64,000 nt of DNA, taken from Niabella soli DSM 19437. GTDB lineage: Bacteria > Bacteroidota > Bacteroidia > Chitinophagales > Chitinophagaceae. Below the pieces are notes generated by a model. The model saw only the letters and a list, made by a program, of their open reading frames with translations, ran no database searches and was not told the origin of the DNA. The position numbers were made by a program, and so were the translations under genes. The number at the start of each line of letters is the position of its first letter. Position 1 is the first letter of the stretch. This document shows, one piece after another, positions 8,554-17,429 of the stretch. The DNA lies in the NCBI RefSeq assembly GCF_000243115.2, contig NZ_CP007035.1, positions 1,550,001 to 1,614,000 on the forward strand, read 5' to 3'.

Positions 8554-9555
8554 CTACGGCACATTTACCGCCTTCAGGATCTCATCAATAATATTTTCCG
8601 CATTTATATTTTCCGCTTCTGCCTCATACGTAAGTCCGATGCGATGCCTTAATACATCATAAATAACACTGCGGATATCCTCCGGCATTACAAAACCGCG
8701 TTTGTTCAAAAAAGCCTGCGCCTTGCCGGCCAATGCCAGGTTAATACTTCCCCGGGGCGAGGCGCCGTAAGAGATCAAAGGCGTAAGTTTCCCCAATTGA
8801 TACCGGTCCGGGTAACGGGTGGCAAAAACAATATCCAATATATAACGCTCCACTTTTTCGTCCAGGTAAATATCCCGCACCAGGCTCTTTGCATTTTTTA
8901 TTTCGTCGATCGACACCACTGGTTTGATGGGTTGCAGCTTCTCCTCCTGCACATTATAGCGCAGGATCAGTTGTTCCTCCTGCATCTCAGGGTAGCGCAC
9001 AATCACTTTCATAATGAAACGGTCTACCTGTGCTTCGGGCAGCGGATAGGTGCCTTCCTGCTCCAGCGGATTTTGGGTGGCCAGCACCAAAAACGGATCA
9101 TCCAGTTTATACGTACTGTCACCGATGGTTACCTGCCGCTCCTGCATAGCTTCCAGCAATGCCGATTGTACTTTTGCCGGCGCCCGGTTTATTTCATCAG
9201 CCAGTATAAAGTTGGCAAAAATGGGACCCTTGCGTACTACAAATTCATTTTGCTGCTGATTATAAATAAGCGTACCGATAACATCTGCCGGTAAAAGGTC
9301 AGGAGTAAACTGTATCCGGTTAAAATTCGCTTGTATGGCAGTTGCCAGCGATTTTATCGTGAGCGTTTTTGCCAGTCCCGGCACCCCTTCCAGCAGCACA
9401 TGCCCATTGCTTAACAGGCCAATCAAAAGGCGATCCAGCATATGACTCTGTCCCACGATCACATGGCCGATCTCCTGGCGCAGCGCATCAACAAAATAAC
9501 CGGCACCGTTTACTTTCTCGTTTAATTGTCTTATTTCTTCTCCTGTTTTTGCCAT
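8554..9555 (-). CDS. moxR: MoxR-family AAA+ ATPase
   Basis: 333 residues. Walker A GVPGLAKT at 57-64, Walker B region FILADEINRAPAKVQSALL, sensor segment LATQNPLEQEGTYPLPEAQVDRF, and the C-terminal lid domain. These ATPases act as chaperone-like partners for VWA-domain proteins; here DUF58, BatD-like and BatA genes follow on the same strand, so they form one operon. The standard start MAKTGEEIRQLNEKV uses ATG at 9555. Confidence 0.95.
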   Translation of the reverse strand: MAKTGEEIRQLNEKVNGAGYFVDALRQEIGHVIVGQSHMLDRLLIGLLSNGHVLLEGVPGLAKTLTIKSLATAIQANFNRIQFTPDLLPADVIGTLIYNQQQNEFVVRKGPIFANFILADEINRAPAKVQSALLEAMQERQVTIGDSTYKLDDPFLVLATQNPLEQEGTYPLPEAQVDRFIMKVIVRYPEMQEEQLILRYNVQEEKLQPIKPVVSIDEIKNAKSLVRDIYLDEKVERYILDIVFATRYPDRYQLGKLTPLISYGASPRGSINLALAGKAQAFLNKRGFVMPEDIRSVIYDVLRHRIGLTYEAEAENINAENIIDEILKAVNVP

Positions 9556-9675
9556 ATCGATAATTACTTATTTTCAATTCCTGCTATTCTTTCAGCAAAT
9601 AACTTGCCGGATTAGTTCATAGTCAATGGCTCATAGGTCATAGAGCCACATTGACTATTCACTTTTCACTACTCA

Positions 9676-11379
9676 CTAAGAAAGATATTTCCCTACAATC
9701 GGCATCCTTCTTCCTATGCCAAACGCTTTATAGCTGACCCGGATGATGGGGCAAAACTGTTTCCGTTTGTATTCATTGCTGTTCACCATCCGGAGAATAT
9801 GGGTTACCAGTTGCTCCTCATAGCCCAATGCAATAATTTGCGCCGGGCTTTTGCGTCCTTCAATATACTCCACCAGTATCGTGTCCAGATCGGCATAATC
9901 CGGTAAACTATCGCTGTCTTTCTGCCCCGGTCTTAACTCAGCCGATGGCGGTTTTGTAAGAATATTACCGGGTATGATCTCACCGTTGCGATTGATATAT
10001 TTTGCCAGCGCGTACACCTGCGTTTTATACACATCCCCCAAAACACCGATACCGCCCGCCATATCGCCATACAACGTACCATAACCGGTGGAGAGCTCGC
10101 TTTTATTGGAAGTATTTAACAAAATATTTCCAAATTTATTGGAGAGCGCCATCAGCAGGTTGCCCCGGCTGCGGCTTTGAATATTCTCTTCCGCCACATT
10201 AAAAGGAAGGTCTTTAAAAAGCGGTGCCAGCTCATTGGTGAACGTGTCGTAGATATTTTTTATGGGGAGGATATTGTAAGGGTTACCCAGGTTCCTGCTC
10301 AATTCCTCCGCATCGGCAACGGAATGCCCCGTTGAGTACTGCGAAGGCATCAATATCGCCCAAACATTTTCCTTTCCCAACGCTTCTACTGCCAGGGCCT
10401 GCACCAATGCACTGTCAATACCACCAGAGGCTCCCAAAATAGCTTTTGTAAAGCCCATTTTCGTAAAATAATCCTTAATGCCCAGCAATAATGCCTGGTG
10501 TATTTCGGCAATATTTTTTTCGTCGGACAGATAGTCCAGCGTATTTTGTCCCAGCCCCACTTCCGCGGCAGAGAAAAATACCGGTTCTTCTTTATTCTCT
10601 TTTGTTCCGCCGTGGTTTATTAATGTATCAAATGCCACACAATAAAAATCTTCTTCAAAATAGGCGCATTCTTTCACTTTGCTTCCCGCCTGGTCGTACA
10701 CCAGGCTGCCGCCATCAAATACAACTTCAGTTTGAGATCCTACAGTGTTGCAGTAGATCATCGGAATGCCGTACTTAAGGGTATGCGCTTTTACAATGCT
10801 GTTGCGTACCACATCCTGCGCATAGTTATAGGGAGAAGCCGACAGGTTGATCATAAGGTCTGGCTGCTGCCGGATCAATTCATCCATCGGGGTAATGCGA
10901 TACAGGGGGTTCTCTCCCATATTCCAAATATCCTCACAAATGGTTACCGCCAGCTTTTTGCCACGAAACTCCAGGACCTTCCAACTGTCGGCCGGTTCAA
11001 AATAACGGTACTCATCAAAAATATCATAATTGGGTAACAATGTTTTGTGTACCACGCCTTTTATGGATTGATCCTCCAATAAAAAAACGGCATTATGCAG
11101 GGGCTTTCCTTCCGGCTTTTCATTGCGTTGCGGCGCACCGATCAGCACCCCGATGCCATCGGCATGTTGCCGTATCTCGCCAATAGCGGCTTCACATTTA
11201 TTGATAAAATCGCTAAACTCCAGAAAATCCTGTGGCGGATAGCCGCAGATACAAAGCTCTGTAAATACCACCAGGTCCGCCCCTTCTGCCTTTGCCTGTT
11301 GAATGCCGGCAATGATCTTCCCCACATTCACCTCAAAGTTCCCGATATGATAATTCTGTTGCGCTAAAGCAATTTTCAT
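9676..11379 (-). CDS. nadE: Glutamine-dependent NAD+ synthetase
   Basis: Two-domain enzyme converting deaminated NAD (NaAD) to NAD+ with glutamine and ATP. The N-terminal nitrilase-type glutaminase has a complete triad, E41 (FTELCICGYP), K112 (HKTLLPN) and C148 (TICED). The C-terminal synthetase has the PP-loop SGGIDS at 318-323. I use ATG at 11379 (MKIALAQQNYHIG, 567 residues) instead of an upstream TTG. A minus-strand -7-like element TACATTTG is at 11401-11408. The adjacent gap to MoxR (9556-9675) contains short heptad words (GTGAATA-like) and nothing coding. Confidence 0.96.
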   Translation of the reverse strand: MKIALAQQNYHIGNFEVNVGKIIAGIQQAKAEGADLVVFTELCICGYPPQDFLEFSDFINKCEAAIGEIRQHADGIGVLIGAPQRNEKPEGKPLHNAVFLLEDQSIKGVVHKTLLPNYDIFDEYRYFEPADSWKVLEFRGKKLAVTICEDIWNMGENPLYRITPMDELIRQQPDLMINLSASPYNYAQDVVRNSIVKAHTLKYGIPMIYCNTVGSQTEVVFDGGSLVYDQAGSKVKECAYFEEDFYCVAFDTLINHGGTKENKEEPVFFSAAEVGLGQNTLDYLSDEKNIAEIHQALLLGIKDYFTKMGFTKAILGASGGIDSALVQALAVEALGKENVWAILMPSQYSTGHSVADAEELSRNLGNPYNILPIKNIYDTFTNELAPLFKDLPFNVAEENIQSRSRGNLLMALSNKFGNILLNTSNKSELSTGYGTLYGDMAGGIGVLGDVYKTQVYALAKYINRNGEIIPGNILTKPPSAELRPGQKDSDSLPDYADLDTILVEYIEGRKSPAQIIALGYEEQLVTHILRMVNSNEYKRKQFCPIIRVSYKAFGIGRRMPIVGKYLS

Positions 11380-11540
11380 CCACAATCTTTTATATTCCTA
11401 CAAATGTAACCCTATGATTACAAAGAATAAAGCTAAATATACTTTAACATTTCCTGTAAACATTATTCCAATAGTTGCAGGAAAACTTCTATATATTGTG
11501 GCGCTGCCTCTATTTTATAATAAATCAAAAATGTCCGTAT

Positions 11541-12596
11541 ATGAAGTCATTATCAGCATTGACTGATCCTACCTATGCCCCCAAAAAAGAGTTAAGCCAT
11601 TACGATCGGTTCTGGTTGCAATTCATGAATGATAAAAGAGATCTTCCGTTTGTTTATCTTTTAACTTTTATCCATCTTACCGTAGTTCCGGTAGCGGCAT
11701 TGCTCCTTACCCCCTTATTAAAAGGCTGGATCTGGTGGGCCGTTGCGCTCCCCTATTTTTACATAGCACAGTTTTATTTCAAAGGAAGATTCGGGCTTAT
11801 GTTTCACTGCCTTTGCCACCGGAAAATGTTTAAACCCGCTTATCAGCAAGCCATACACAACTATATTACCTGGATCATTTGTCCGCTGTTTGGGCACGCG
11901 CCGGAGGGGTATTTCAGCCATCATCTGGGGATGCACCATGTGGAGAACAATAACGAAGCAGACGCCAGCAGCACCATGGCTTACCAACGGGACAGTTTGC
12001 GAAGCTTTTTTGCCTATTTTTTTAATTTTTTATTTCTGGGCTTCAAGCAAACTTTTCAATACTTATTCAGAAAAAAAAGAAAGAAGCTTTACACGCGGTT
12101 TACTTTTGGCGAGTGGCTATTTATTTTCTTTTGCATAGGCATGTGTTTTGTGCACCTGAAAGCAACGCTGGTCATTTGGGTGATCCCTTTCTTTTTTGCA
12201 CGCTTTGTAATGATGCTGGGTAACTGGACGCAACATTCTTTTATTGATCACAGTGATCCGGAAAACCTTTATACCAACTCGATCAATTGCATCAATACCC
12301 CCTACAATAAAGTGTGCTGGAATGACGGCTACCATATCATTCATCATTTAAGACCCGGCATGCATTATACAGATATGCCGGCAGAATTTTTAAAAAGAGC
12401 GGATGAATTTGCCGCCAACAAAGCCATTGTATTTGACGGCATTCACTATCTGCATATTTTTATTTACCTGATGACGAAACAGTACAACAAGCTGGCAGAT
12501 AATCTTGTAAACATCAACGATATGTTTGAAAGCCGCGACGCAGCCATAAAACTGATGAAACAGCGTACCAAAAAAATTGTGGCGCAGGCGGCTTAA
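11541..12596 (+). CDS. Membrane fatty-acid desaturase-type di-iron protein
   Basis: 351 residues from ATG 11541 (MKSLSALTDPTYAPKKE); a longer TTG-started reading from 11475 is unlikely. Three histidine clusters of the membrane desaturase/hydroxylase superfamily are present: HCLCH, HHLGMHHVENN and YHIIHHLRPGMH, with four to five hydrophobic segments. This points to an oxygen-dependent di-iron enzyme in the inner membrane acting on a lipid or related substrate; the exact reaction is not predictable. It converges on the next gene with a one-base gap, so the two have no terminator between them. Confidence 0.85.
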   Translation: MKSLSALTDPTYAPKKELSHYDRFWLQFMNDKRDLPFVYLLTFIHLTVVPVAALLLTPLLKGWIWWAVALPYFYIAQFYFKGRFGLMFHCLCHRKMFKPAYQQAIHNYITWIICPLFGHAPEGYFSHHLGMHHVENNNEADASSTMAYQRDSLRSFFAYFFNFLFLGFKQTFQYLFRKKRKKLYTRFTFGEWLFIFFCIGMCFVHLKATLVIWVIPFFFARFVMMLGNWTQHSFIDHSDPENLYTNSINCINTPYNKVCWNDGYHIIHHLRPGMHYTDMPAEFLKRADEFAANKAIVFDGIHYLHIFIYLMTKQYNKLADNLVNINDMFESRDAAIKLMKQRTKKIVAQAA

Positions 12597-12597
12597 T

Positions 12598-13086
12598 CTA
12601 TTGCACTACTTTATTGGCGCAGCAGGAGCTGGCGAAGGCTTCGGGCTTTGCCTTAAATACAAAACCCATCCCGGTAATGTAGCCGATGGCTTCTTTAAGG
12701 GCATCGTGACTTTTATACATTGGATCAGTGTTAATGTCCACATGCACTTCCATATCCACCTGGTGCGAAGTGAATACATCGCTCAGGGAGTAGGCTACTT
12801 CGATACTGCGCGCCACTTCCGTGATCATGCGCTGGCGGATGCTCATTTTTTCCCGGGTGGTTTCATTGGTTAAATACATAAAACCGCCACGGCCTTTGCG
12901 GATAAATACAATAGCAGTAGCAAATTCTGTATCTGCCCCTTTTACCTGACTGTCCGTACCAATGCAAACTTTTAGCTGGCTGCCCATTTCGCGTTCCCGC
13001 AGGATGACCCCATGCAACTCCTCTTCGATATAGGTGTTAACGCGTTCACCGGTTAGCTTTCTCCATTGTTTTTTGTGTTGCTGCAT
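12598..13086 (-). CDS. YkuK/DUF458 ribonuclease H-like protein
   Basis: 162 residues. The segment VCIGTDSQVKGADTEFATAIVF is the hallmark of the DUF458 family (RNase_H-like; B. subtilis YkuK), and D within VDINTDP is a likely second acidic site. Members adopt an RNase H-like fold, but their biochemical activity is not established. It stands alone, converging with the desaturase gene. The promoter should lie in 13087-13250, an AT-rich region that also carries a perfect DnaA-box-like sequence. Confidence 0.82.
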   Translation of the reverse strand: MQQHKKQWRKLTGERVNTYIEEELHGVILREREMGSQLKVCIGTDSQVKGADTEFATAIVFIRKGRGGFMYLTNETTREKMSIRQRMITEVARSIEVAYSLSDVFTSHQVDMEVHVDINTDPMYKSHDALKEAIGYITGMGFVFKAKPEAFASSCCANKVVQ

Positions 13087-13398
13087 ATAAAATCTGGTTT
13101 TTACTTGTTAAAAAAGCGCCCACCATCTTTCGCACATAAAATCACTGTCAATCGGAAAATCTTTGGTAAATTATTGATTATGATTCATCCTAAATAAAAA
13201 ATATTTTCCACCGGTTGGGTAAATATGTGGATAACTTGAAAGAACGCTTAACGCAGAACGTTAAATGCGCAACGCAAAATCTGATGGCTGATGTCTGATT
13301 TTTTGACATCTGATGTTTGACGTCTGACGTTTCACGTTAAAGCCCCCGAAACATTGGCATCAACGACGCCCCATTGACCATTGCCTATTCACTTCTCA
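13087..13398. other. 312-base gap: AT-rich segment, DnaA-box-like site, heptad words
   Basis: No gene is visible. 13226-13234 reads TGTGGATAA, the exact complement of the DnaA box TTATCCACA; 13204-13212 reads TTTTCCACC, a two-mismatch copy in the opposite orientation. 13280-13340 is a run of degenerate heptads (CTGATGT, TTGACGT, CTGACGT), and 13375-13398 has TTCACTT words like those in the permease spacers. Confidence 0.45.
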
Positions 13399-14511
13399 CT
13401 AAAACAACCTTCCCTGCTGTCCCGGACGCCGAAAGCCGCTTCGACTGAGTCCTGTCTCTCCTTCATTCATTTTATACAACTTACCGTATTTGGCATACTG
13501 CTGCGCAATGATCTGTGCAATGCTTCCTTCTCCGCGCATGCGCAATCCCCAGCGGGAATCGTTCACTTTTCCGTTATGACTTTGTTCAATAAGATGCCAT
13601 ATTTTATCGGCGCGGTCCGGAAAATTTTTGTACAGCCAGTCATGAAATAAAAACTTAATCGCACCGTTCAATCTAATGAAAGTATAGGCAGTAAAAGTAG
13701 CCCCCCTGTCTGCTGCTGCTTTCATGATGCGTTGCATTTCATGGTCATTTAACCCCGGGATCATCGGCCCCATCATGACCCCCATTCGTACACCGGCCTT
13801 GCTCAATTCTTCAATTACCCTTAAGCGCTGCTGTGCCGTGGTGGTGCGGGGTTCCATTACCCGCCGCAGGTCTTCATTAAATGATGTCACGGATACCATG
13901 GCTCGTACAATATTTTTTTGGGCCATCTCCTGCAGCACATCTTTATCTCTTAAAATACCCGCGTTTTTTGTAAGAATGCCCACGGGTTGGTTGAACTCAT
14001 TACATACCTCCAGCAACCCTCTTGTTAACCGGTATTTTTTTTCTGCGGGCTGATAACAATCGGTGTTCCCGCTCAGCATGATGGGCTCCGGCTCCCATTT
14101 GGGATGCATCAGTTGCCGGCGCAATAACTGCGGCGCGTTTTTCTTAACAATGATCTTCTGCTCAAAATCCATCCCGGCACTGTACCCCCAGTACTCATGC
14201 ACATTACGGGCATAACAATAAATACAACCGTGCTCGCAGCCGGCATAAGCGTTCATACTATAGCCCATTCCCACATCCGGACTTTCCACCTTGTTTACGA
14301 TGGTTTTTGCCTCTTGTTCAATATACTGGGTAGCCAGGGTTGGTTCGTCCCAATCATCAATGGCTTCAATATGTTCCCTTACCGTTTCGTTCTTTAAAAA
14401 CCGGTTGGGCGTATTAATTTGCGCGCCACGTCCCTGATGGTACTGCTGCGCTTCCTCTTTTTTGGTGACAGCCACTTTGAAATGATCTTGTTGCAATCTT
14501 TCTGTATTCAT
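13399..14511 (-). CDS. PA0069-family radical SAM protein
   Basis: 370 residues. The radical SAM cluster motif is C92-x3-C96-x2-C99 in YAGCEHGCIYCYARN, followed by the SAM-binding segment MLSGNTDCYQPAEKKYRLTRGLLE, typical of the PA0069/Rv2578c group that is distantly related to spore photoproduct lyase. The substrate is unknown. The N-terminal extension containing GRGAQINTPNRF is characteristic of this family. The gene is downstream of the 2'-5' RNA ligase homologue with a 96-base gap containing a long inverted repeat. Confidence 0.9.
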   Translation of the reverse strand: MNTERLQQDHFKVAVTKKEEAQQYHQGRGAQINTPNRFLKNETVREHIEAIDDWDEPTLATQYIEQEAKTIVNKVESPDVGMGYSMNAYAGCEHGCIYCYARNVHEYWGYSAGMDFEQKIIVKKNAPQLLRRQLMHPKWEPEPIMLSGNTDCYQPAEKKYRLTRGLLEVCNEFNQPVGILTKNAGILRDKDVLQEMAQKNIVRAMVSVTSFNEDLRRVMEPRTTTAQQRLRVIEELSKAGVRMGVMMGPMIPGLNDHEMQRIMKAAADRGATFTAYTFIRLNGAIKFLFHDWLYKNFPDRADKIWHLIEQSHNGKVNDSRWGLRMRGEGSIAQIIAQQYAKYGKLYKMNEGETGLSRSGFRRPGQQGRLF

Positions 14512-14537
14512 TTTCTTAAGAATTAAGATATCAATTG

Positions 14538-14597
14538 TCAGTTATCAGTTTCTGCCAGTCTGCTACCAACAACTGAAGACTAAAAACTGATAACTGA
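14538..14597. repeat. 14-bp inverted repeat between ligase and radical SAM genes
   Basis: TCAGTTATCAGTTT at 14538-14551 is perfectly complementary to AAACTGATAACTGA at 14584-14597, with a 32-base loop. The arms are themselves heptad words (AACTGAT). There is no U tract, so it may be a transcript stabiliser or simply part of the dispersed word family. Confidence 0.5.
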
Positions 14598-14607
14598 TAA
14601 CTATTTC

Positions 14608-15198
14608 CTAAAATAACTCCGCCTGCTTTGCCAGCACCGGCGTTCCTTTAAATTCAAATCGCTCCACTACTTTATAAGGGTCATCAGGCGCTGTTTTTTT
14701 CAGCAGGGTCATTTGCGCTGCTATAAACTTTCCCCTGAAATTTTTATTGTTATACTCCAGCCAGCCGCTTTCATATTGCCAGGGCTTTAATCGCCGGGCC
14801 AGGGTAATATGCGGCTCCAAAATAAAATGCGGTTTGTTGTCGTTATCTAGCTTCAGCATCGCCTGGGTTTCGGTGCGAATACTCTTTACCAACTGCTGAA
14901 TGCCCGTTCGGGAGACCACCTTTATATAAATAGTATGCGATGGAAAAATTCCGTAATTCATCAGTTCCACACCAAACGGCGACCAGGCTACTGCCGTATT
15001 ACGAAATTTTTTACGAATGCGCTCCTCCGCCCCTTCGTACTGGGTATAGCTCACGAGAGTTATATGCGGTTTTCCCCGGATGGCTTCTTCCGCCTTGTAT
15101 TTATCATAAAACAACTGCTTCTCCTGCCGGATGCGGCCAGACAATTCTTCACCCGGTTCCAGCAGTAAAAGGTAGGCTGCAGCGGCTCCTGTTTCCAT
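14608..15198 (-). CDS. 2'-5' RNA ligase / phosphodiesterase superfamily (2H) protein
   Basis: 196 residues with both HxT motifs of the 2H phosphoesterase fold: H45-I-T47 (KPHITLVSY) and H130-I-T132 (EPHITLARRL), spaced as in LigT/ThpR and mammalian AKAP7-like proteins. Members cleave or form 2',5' phosphodiester or cyclic phosphate linkages in RNA or nucleotides; the real substrate here is unknown. A minus-strand -7-like TAGTTTTG at 15213-15220 overlaps a 15-bp inverted repeat just upstream of the ATG, suggesting regulation. Confidence 0.85.
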   Translation of the reverse strand: METGAAAAYLLLLEPGEELSGRIRQEKQLFYDKYKAEEAIRGKPHITLVSYTQYEGAEERIRKKFRNTAVAWSPFGVELMNYGIFPSHTIYIKVVSRTGIQQLVKSIRTETQAMLKLDNDNKPHFILEPHITLARRLKPWQYESGWLEYNNKNFRGKFIAAQMTLLKKTAPDDPYKVVERFEFKGTPVLAKQAELF

Positions 15199-15215
15199 AT
15201 TAATCTTTTCGTCAA

Positions 15216-15255
15216 AACTAAATAAATTAGCATATAAATACTAATTTATTTAGTT
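15216..15255. promoter_or_regulatory. 15-bp perfect inverted repeat upstream of the 2H gene
   Basis: AACTAAATAAATTAG (15216-15230) and CTAATTTATTTAGTT (15241-15255) are exact reverse complements with a 10-base spacer. Each arm also contains CTAA-N5-TTAG. It sits between apaG and the 2H gene and overlaps the -7-like element of the latter, so it may be an operator; as RNA it would form an AT-rich hairpin that could also terminate apaG. Confidence 0.55.
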
Positions 15256-15282
15256 AAACAGGGCAAAAAAAATCGCCCCTGC

Positions 15283-15669
15283 TTAATTCAATTTGGAAGG
15301 AGCCACCATTTCAAACTCAGGAATCTCAACAGAAAATAACTGGTGTATTTCCTGGTTCTCCATTTCATAACTGCCCTTCATTTTGCCCATTTCTGAGCGC
15401 AGGTTGCACCCACTCATGTACTGATAAGTCTCTCCGGGGGCCAAAACGGGCTGCACGCCCACAACGCCCTCTCCTTCTACCTGGCGATAGCTTCCGTTAC
15501 TATCAAAGATATACCAGCTTCGCCGTAACAATTTTACGGAGAAGGGATTATAATTTTCAAGGGTGATGCGGTAAGCAAACATAAATTCAGCTTGCAGGGC
15601 ATTGCTGTATTCCGGCTGGTAAAATACTTCAACATTTACATGAATACCTGCTGAAATTAAGCTGCTCAT
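15283..15669 (-). CDS. apaG: ApaG-family protein
   Basis: 128 residues, the usual ApaG length, with the immunoglobulin-like ApaG domain: FAYRITLENYNPFSVKLLRRSWYI, then VEGEGVVGVQPVLAPGETYQYMSG. ApaG has been linked to Co2+/Mg2+ resistance in enterobacteria; the true role in Bacteroidota is unknown. The gene diverges from icd across a 209-base gap. Confidence 0.92.
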   Translation of the reverse strand: MSSLISAGIHVNVEVFYQPEYSNALQAEFMFAYRITLENYNPFSVKLLRRSWYIFDSNGSYRQVEGEGVVGVQPVLAPGETYQYMSGCNLRSEMGKMKGSYEMENQEIHQLFSVEIPEFEMVAPSKLN

Positions 15670-15726
15670 GAATTGATAATTTTAGTAAATATACCATTTT
15701 TCCGCTGGGATTCCATTTATTATGGA

Positions 15727-15746
15727 GGTAGTTTTTACTACCTTTG
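15727..15746 (+). promoter_or_regulatory. Candidate icd promoter with small dyad
   Basis: TACCTTTG at 15739-15746 fits the Bacteroidota -7 pattern TANNTTTG and would place the transcript start about 125 bases before the icd ATG. It overlaps the perfect inverted repeat GGTAGT-TTTT-ACTACC at 15727-15742. No good -33 element is visible at the expected spacing, so this is tentative. Confidence 0.35.
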
Positions 15747-15878
15747 CGGGCCAGTATCGCTTGTTAAACAAATATACCTGTTTAACTTTTTTAGATAGTA
15801 TCATTTACGTGCTGAAATACAGGGTAAATTAGTCTGCGCACTAACAGAACTTAATTAAAATATTTAAACAAAGTATTC

Positions 15879-17330
15879 ATGAAAATTGCAGTAGCAAAAG
15901 GTGACGGGATCGGGCCGGAAATTATGAACGCCGTGATCCGAGTTTTTAATGCGGCGGAAGTACCCCTGGAGTATGAGTATGTGGATATGGGCAAATGGGT
16001 TTTTGATAAGGGATTTAACAACGGCATGACCGATGCGGCCAAACAAACCATTGAAGAGCTGGGCATTCTGTTTAAAGGCCCCATGGAAACACCTAAAGGA
16101 AAAGGGGTAAAAAGTATTAATGTAACCGCGCGAAAAACATGGAATACCTATGCTAATAAAAGAGTGTTCCAAACCCTGCACGGCGTGGACACCGTTTTCA
16201 GCAAAGCCGGGATACCCATCGACATTACCATTGTTCGCGAAAATATTGAAGATACCTACGGTGGCATCGAACATATGCTGACGCACGATGTGGCCCTGAG
16301 TCGCCGTTTTATTACGCGGCCGGGCAGTATGCAGGTCATCCGCTATGCTTTTGAAATGGCGAAACAGAAAAATGCGCGCCGGATTACCTGCGGCCATAAG
16401 GCGAATATTATGAAACTCACCGACGGATTATTCCTGGAATGTTTTTATGAGGTGGCAAAGGAATACCCGGAACTAAAGGCAGATGATGTGATCGTGGATG
16501 ATCTGTGTATGAAACTGGTGGTGCAGCCCAACAACTTTGATGTGGTGGTGCTCACCAACCTCCAGGGTGATATTGTATCCGATCTTTGCGCCGGCCTCGT
16601 GGGCGGTCTGGGCTTTGCTCCTTCTGCAAACATCGGCGATCATATTTGCATTTTCGAAGCAGTGCATGGAACAGCGCCCGATATCGCGGGAAAAAATATC
16701 GCCAATCCAACCGCCCTGTTGTTAAGCGGGATCGCCATGCTGCGCCATGTAGGTTTACTGGAAAAAGCTGCCCACATCGAAAACGCTTTATTGTACACGT
16801 TGGAACAGGGCGTGCATACCGGTGATTTTGGCGACAAATCGGTTCCCCCGGCAAATACTACGGCATTTGCAGATACCATTATTGCGAATATTGGCAAAAA
16901 ACCACAGTTGAATGCGAAGCCGGAACTGGCAGATGTGGCCAGCACCTGCACCGTGCTGCACCCCGATAAAAATACCATGCTGGAGTCAAAGGAAACCAGC
17001 CAGGAAAAAATCGTGGGGGTGGACCTGTTTATCGAAAGTTCCGAGCTTCCCGAAGTGATCGCAAAAAAATCGCAACGGCATGCGGGCGTAAAATTTAAGA
17101 TCGTAAATGTCAGCAACCGCGGTACCCAGGTTTGGCCAACAGGGTCTGTATTCACCGACCTGGTAAACCAGTATAATGTACGTTTTGAAAGTATCGACGG
17201 GCATTCGCTGAATCAGCAGGATGTAATTGGGTTATATGTGAGCATGAGCGGTGATTTTAAGATCTGTTCGCTGGAATTACTGAATGAGTGGGACGGCAAG
17301 AAAGCCTACAGCCTGGCACAGGGGCAGTAG
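15879..17330 (+). CDS. icd: NADP-dependent isocitrate dehydrogenase
   Basis: 483 residues, the length of the Rickettsia/Thermus-type IDH with a C-terminal extension. The beta-decarboxylating dehydrogenase motifs are clear: GDGIGPEI near the N-terminus, RENIEDTYGG, and the catalytic/metal segment LTNLQGDIVSDLCAGLVGGLG, then EAVHGTAPDIAGKNIANPTA. It catalyses oxidative decarboxylation of isocitrate to 2-oxoglutarate in the TCA cycle. The C-terminal about 140 residues (VGVDLFIESSELPEV onward) form the additional domain of this subclass. A terminator follows at 17373-17398. Confidence 0.95.
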   Translation: MKIAVAKGDGIGPEIMNAVIRVFNAAEVPLEYEYVDMGKWVFDKGFNNGMTDAAKQTIEELGILFKGPMETPKGKGVKSINVTARKTWNTYANKRVFQTLHGVDTVFSKAGIPIDITIVRENIEDTYGGIEHMLTHDVALSRRFITRPGSMQVIRYAFEMAKQKNARRITCGHKANIMKLTDGLFLECFYEVAKEYPELKADDVIVDDLCMKLVVQPNNFDVVVLTNLQGDIVSDLCAGLVGGLGFAPSANIGDHICIFEAVHGTAPDIAGKNIANPTALLLSGIAMLRHVGLLEKAAHIENALLYTLEQGVHTGDFGDKSVPPANTTAFADTIIANIGKKPQLNAKPELADVASTCTVLHPDKNTMLESKETSQEKIVGVDLFIESSELPEVIAKKSQRHAGVKFKIVNVSNRGTQVWPTGSVFTDLVNQYNVRFESIDGHSLNQQDVIGLYVSMSGDFKICSLELLNEWDGKKAYSLAQGQ

Positions 17331-17372
17331 CCTACACTTAACCGCCAGGAAAAGGCGCCTGTAAATCAAAAA

Positions 17373-17398
17373 CTTCGCGCTTTTGGCGAGATTTTTTT
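17373..17398 (+). terminator. Terminator after icd
   Basis: Short stem TTCGC (17374-17378) with GCGAG (17386-17390), 7-base loop, then A followed by seven T. It lies 43 bases after the icd stop. Confidence 0.6.
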
Positions 17399-17429
17399 GC
17401 CTACTTAAAATTTTGTATTTTTAGCTATT

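Noticed and set aside
11475-11540. Longer N-terminus of the desaturase from a TTG
   Set aside because: The extra 22 residues are unlike the family, and an ATG at 11541 gives the normal start.
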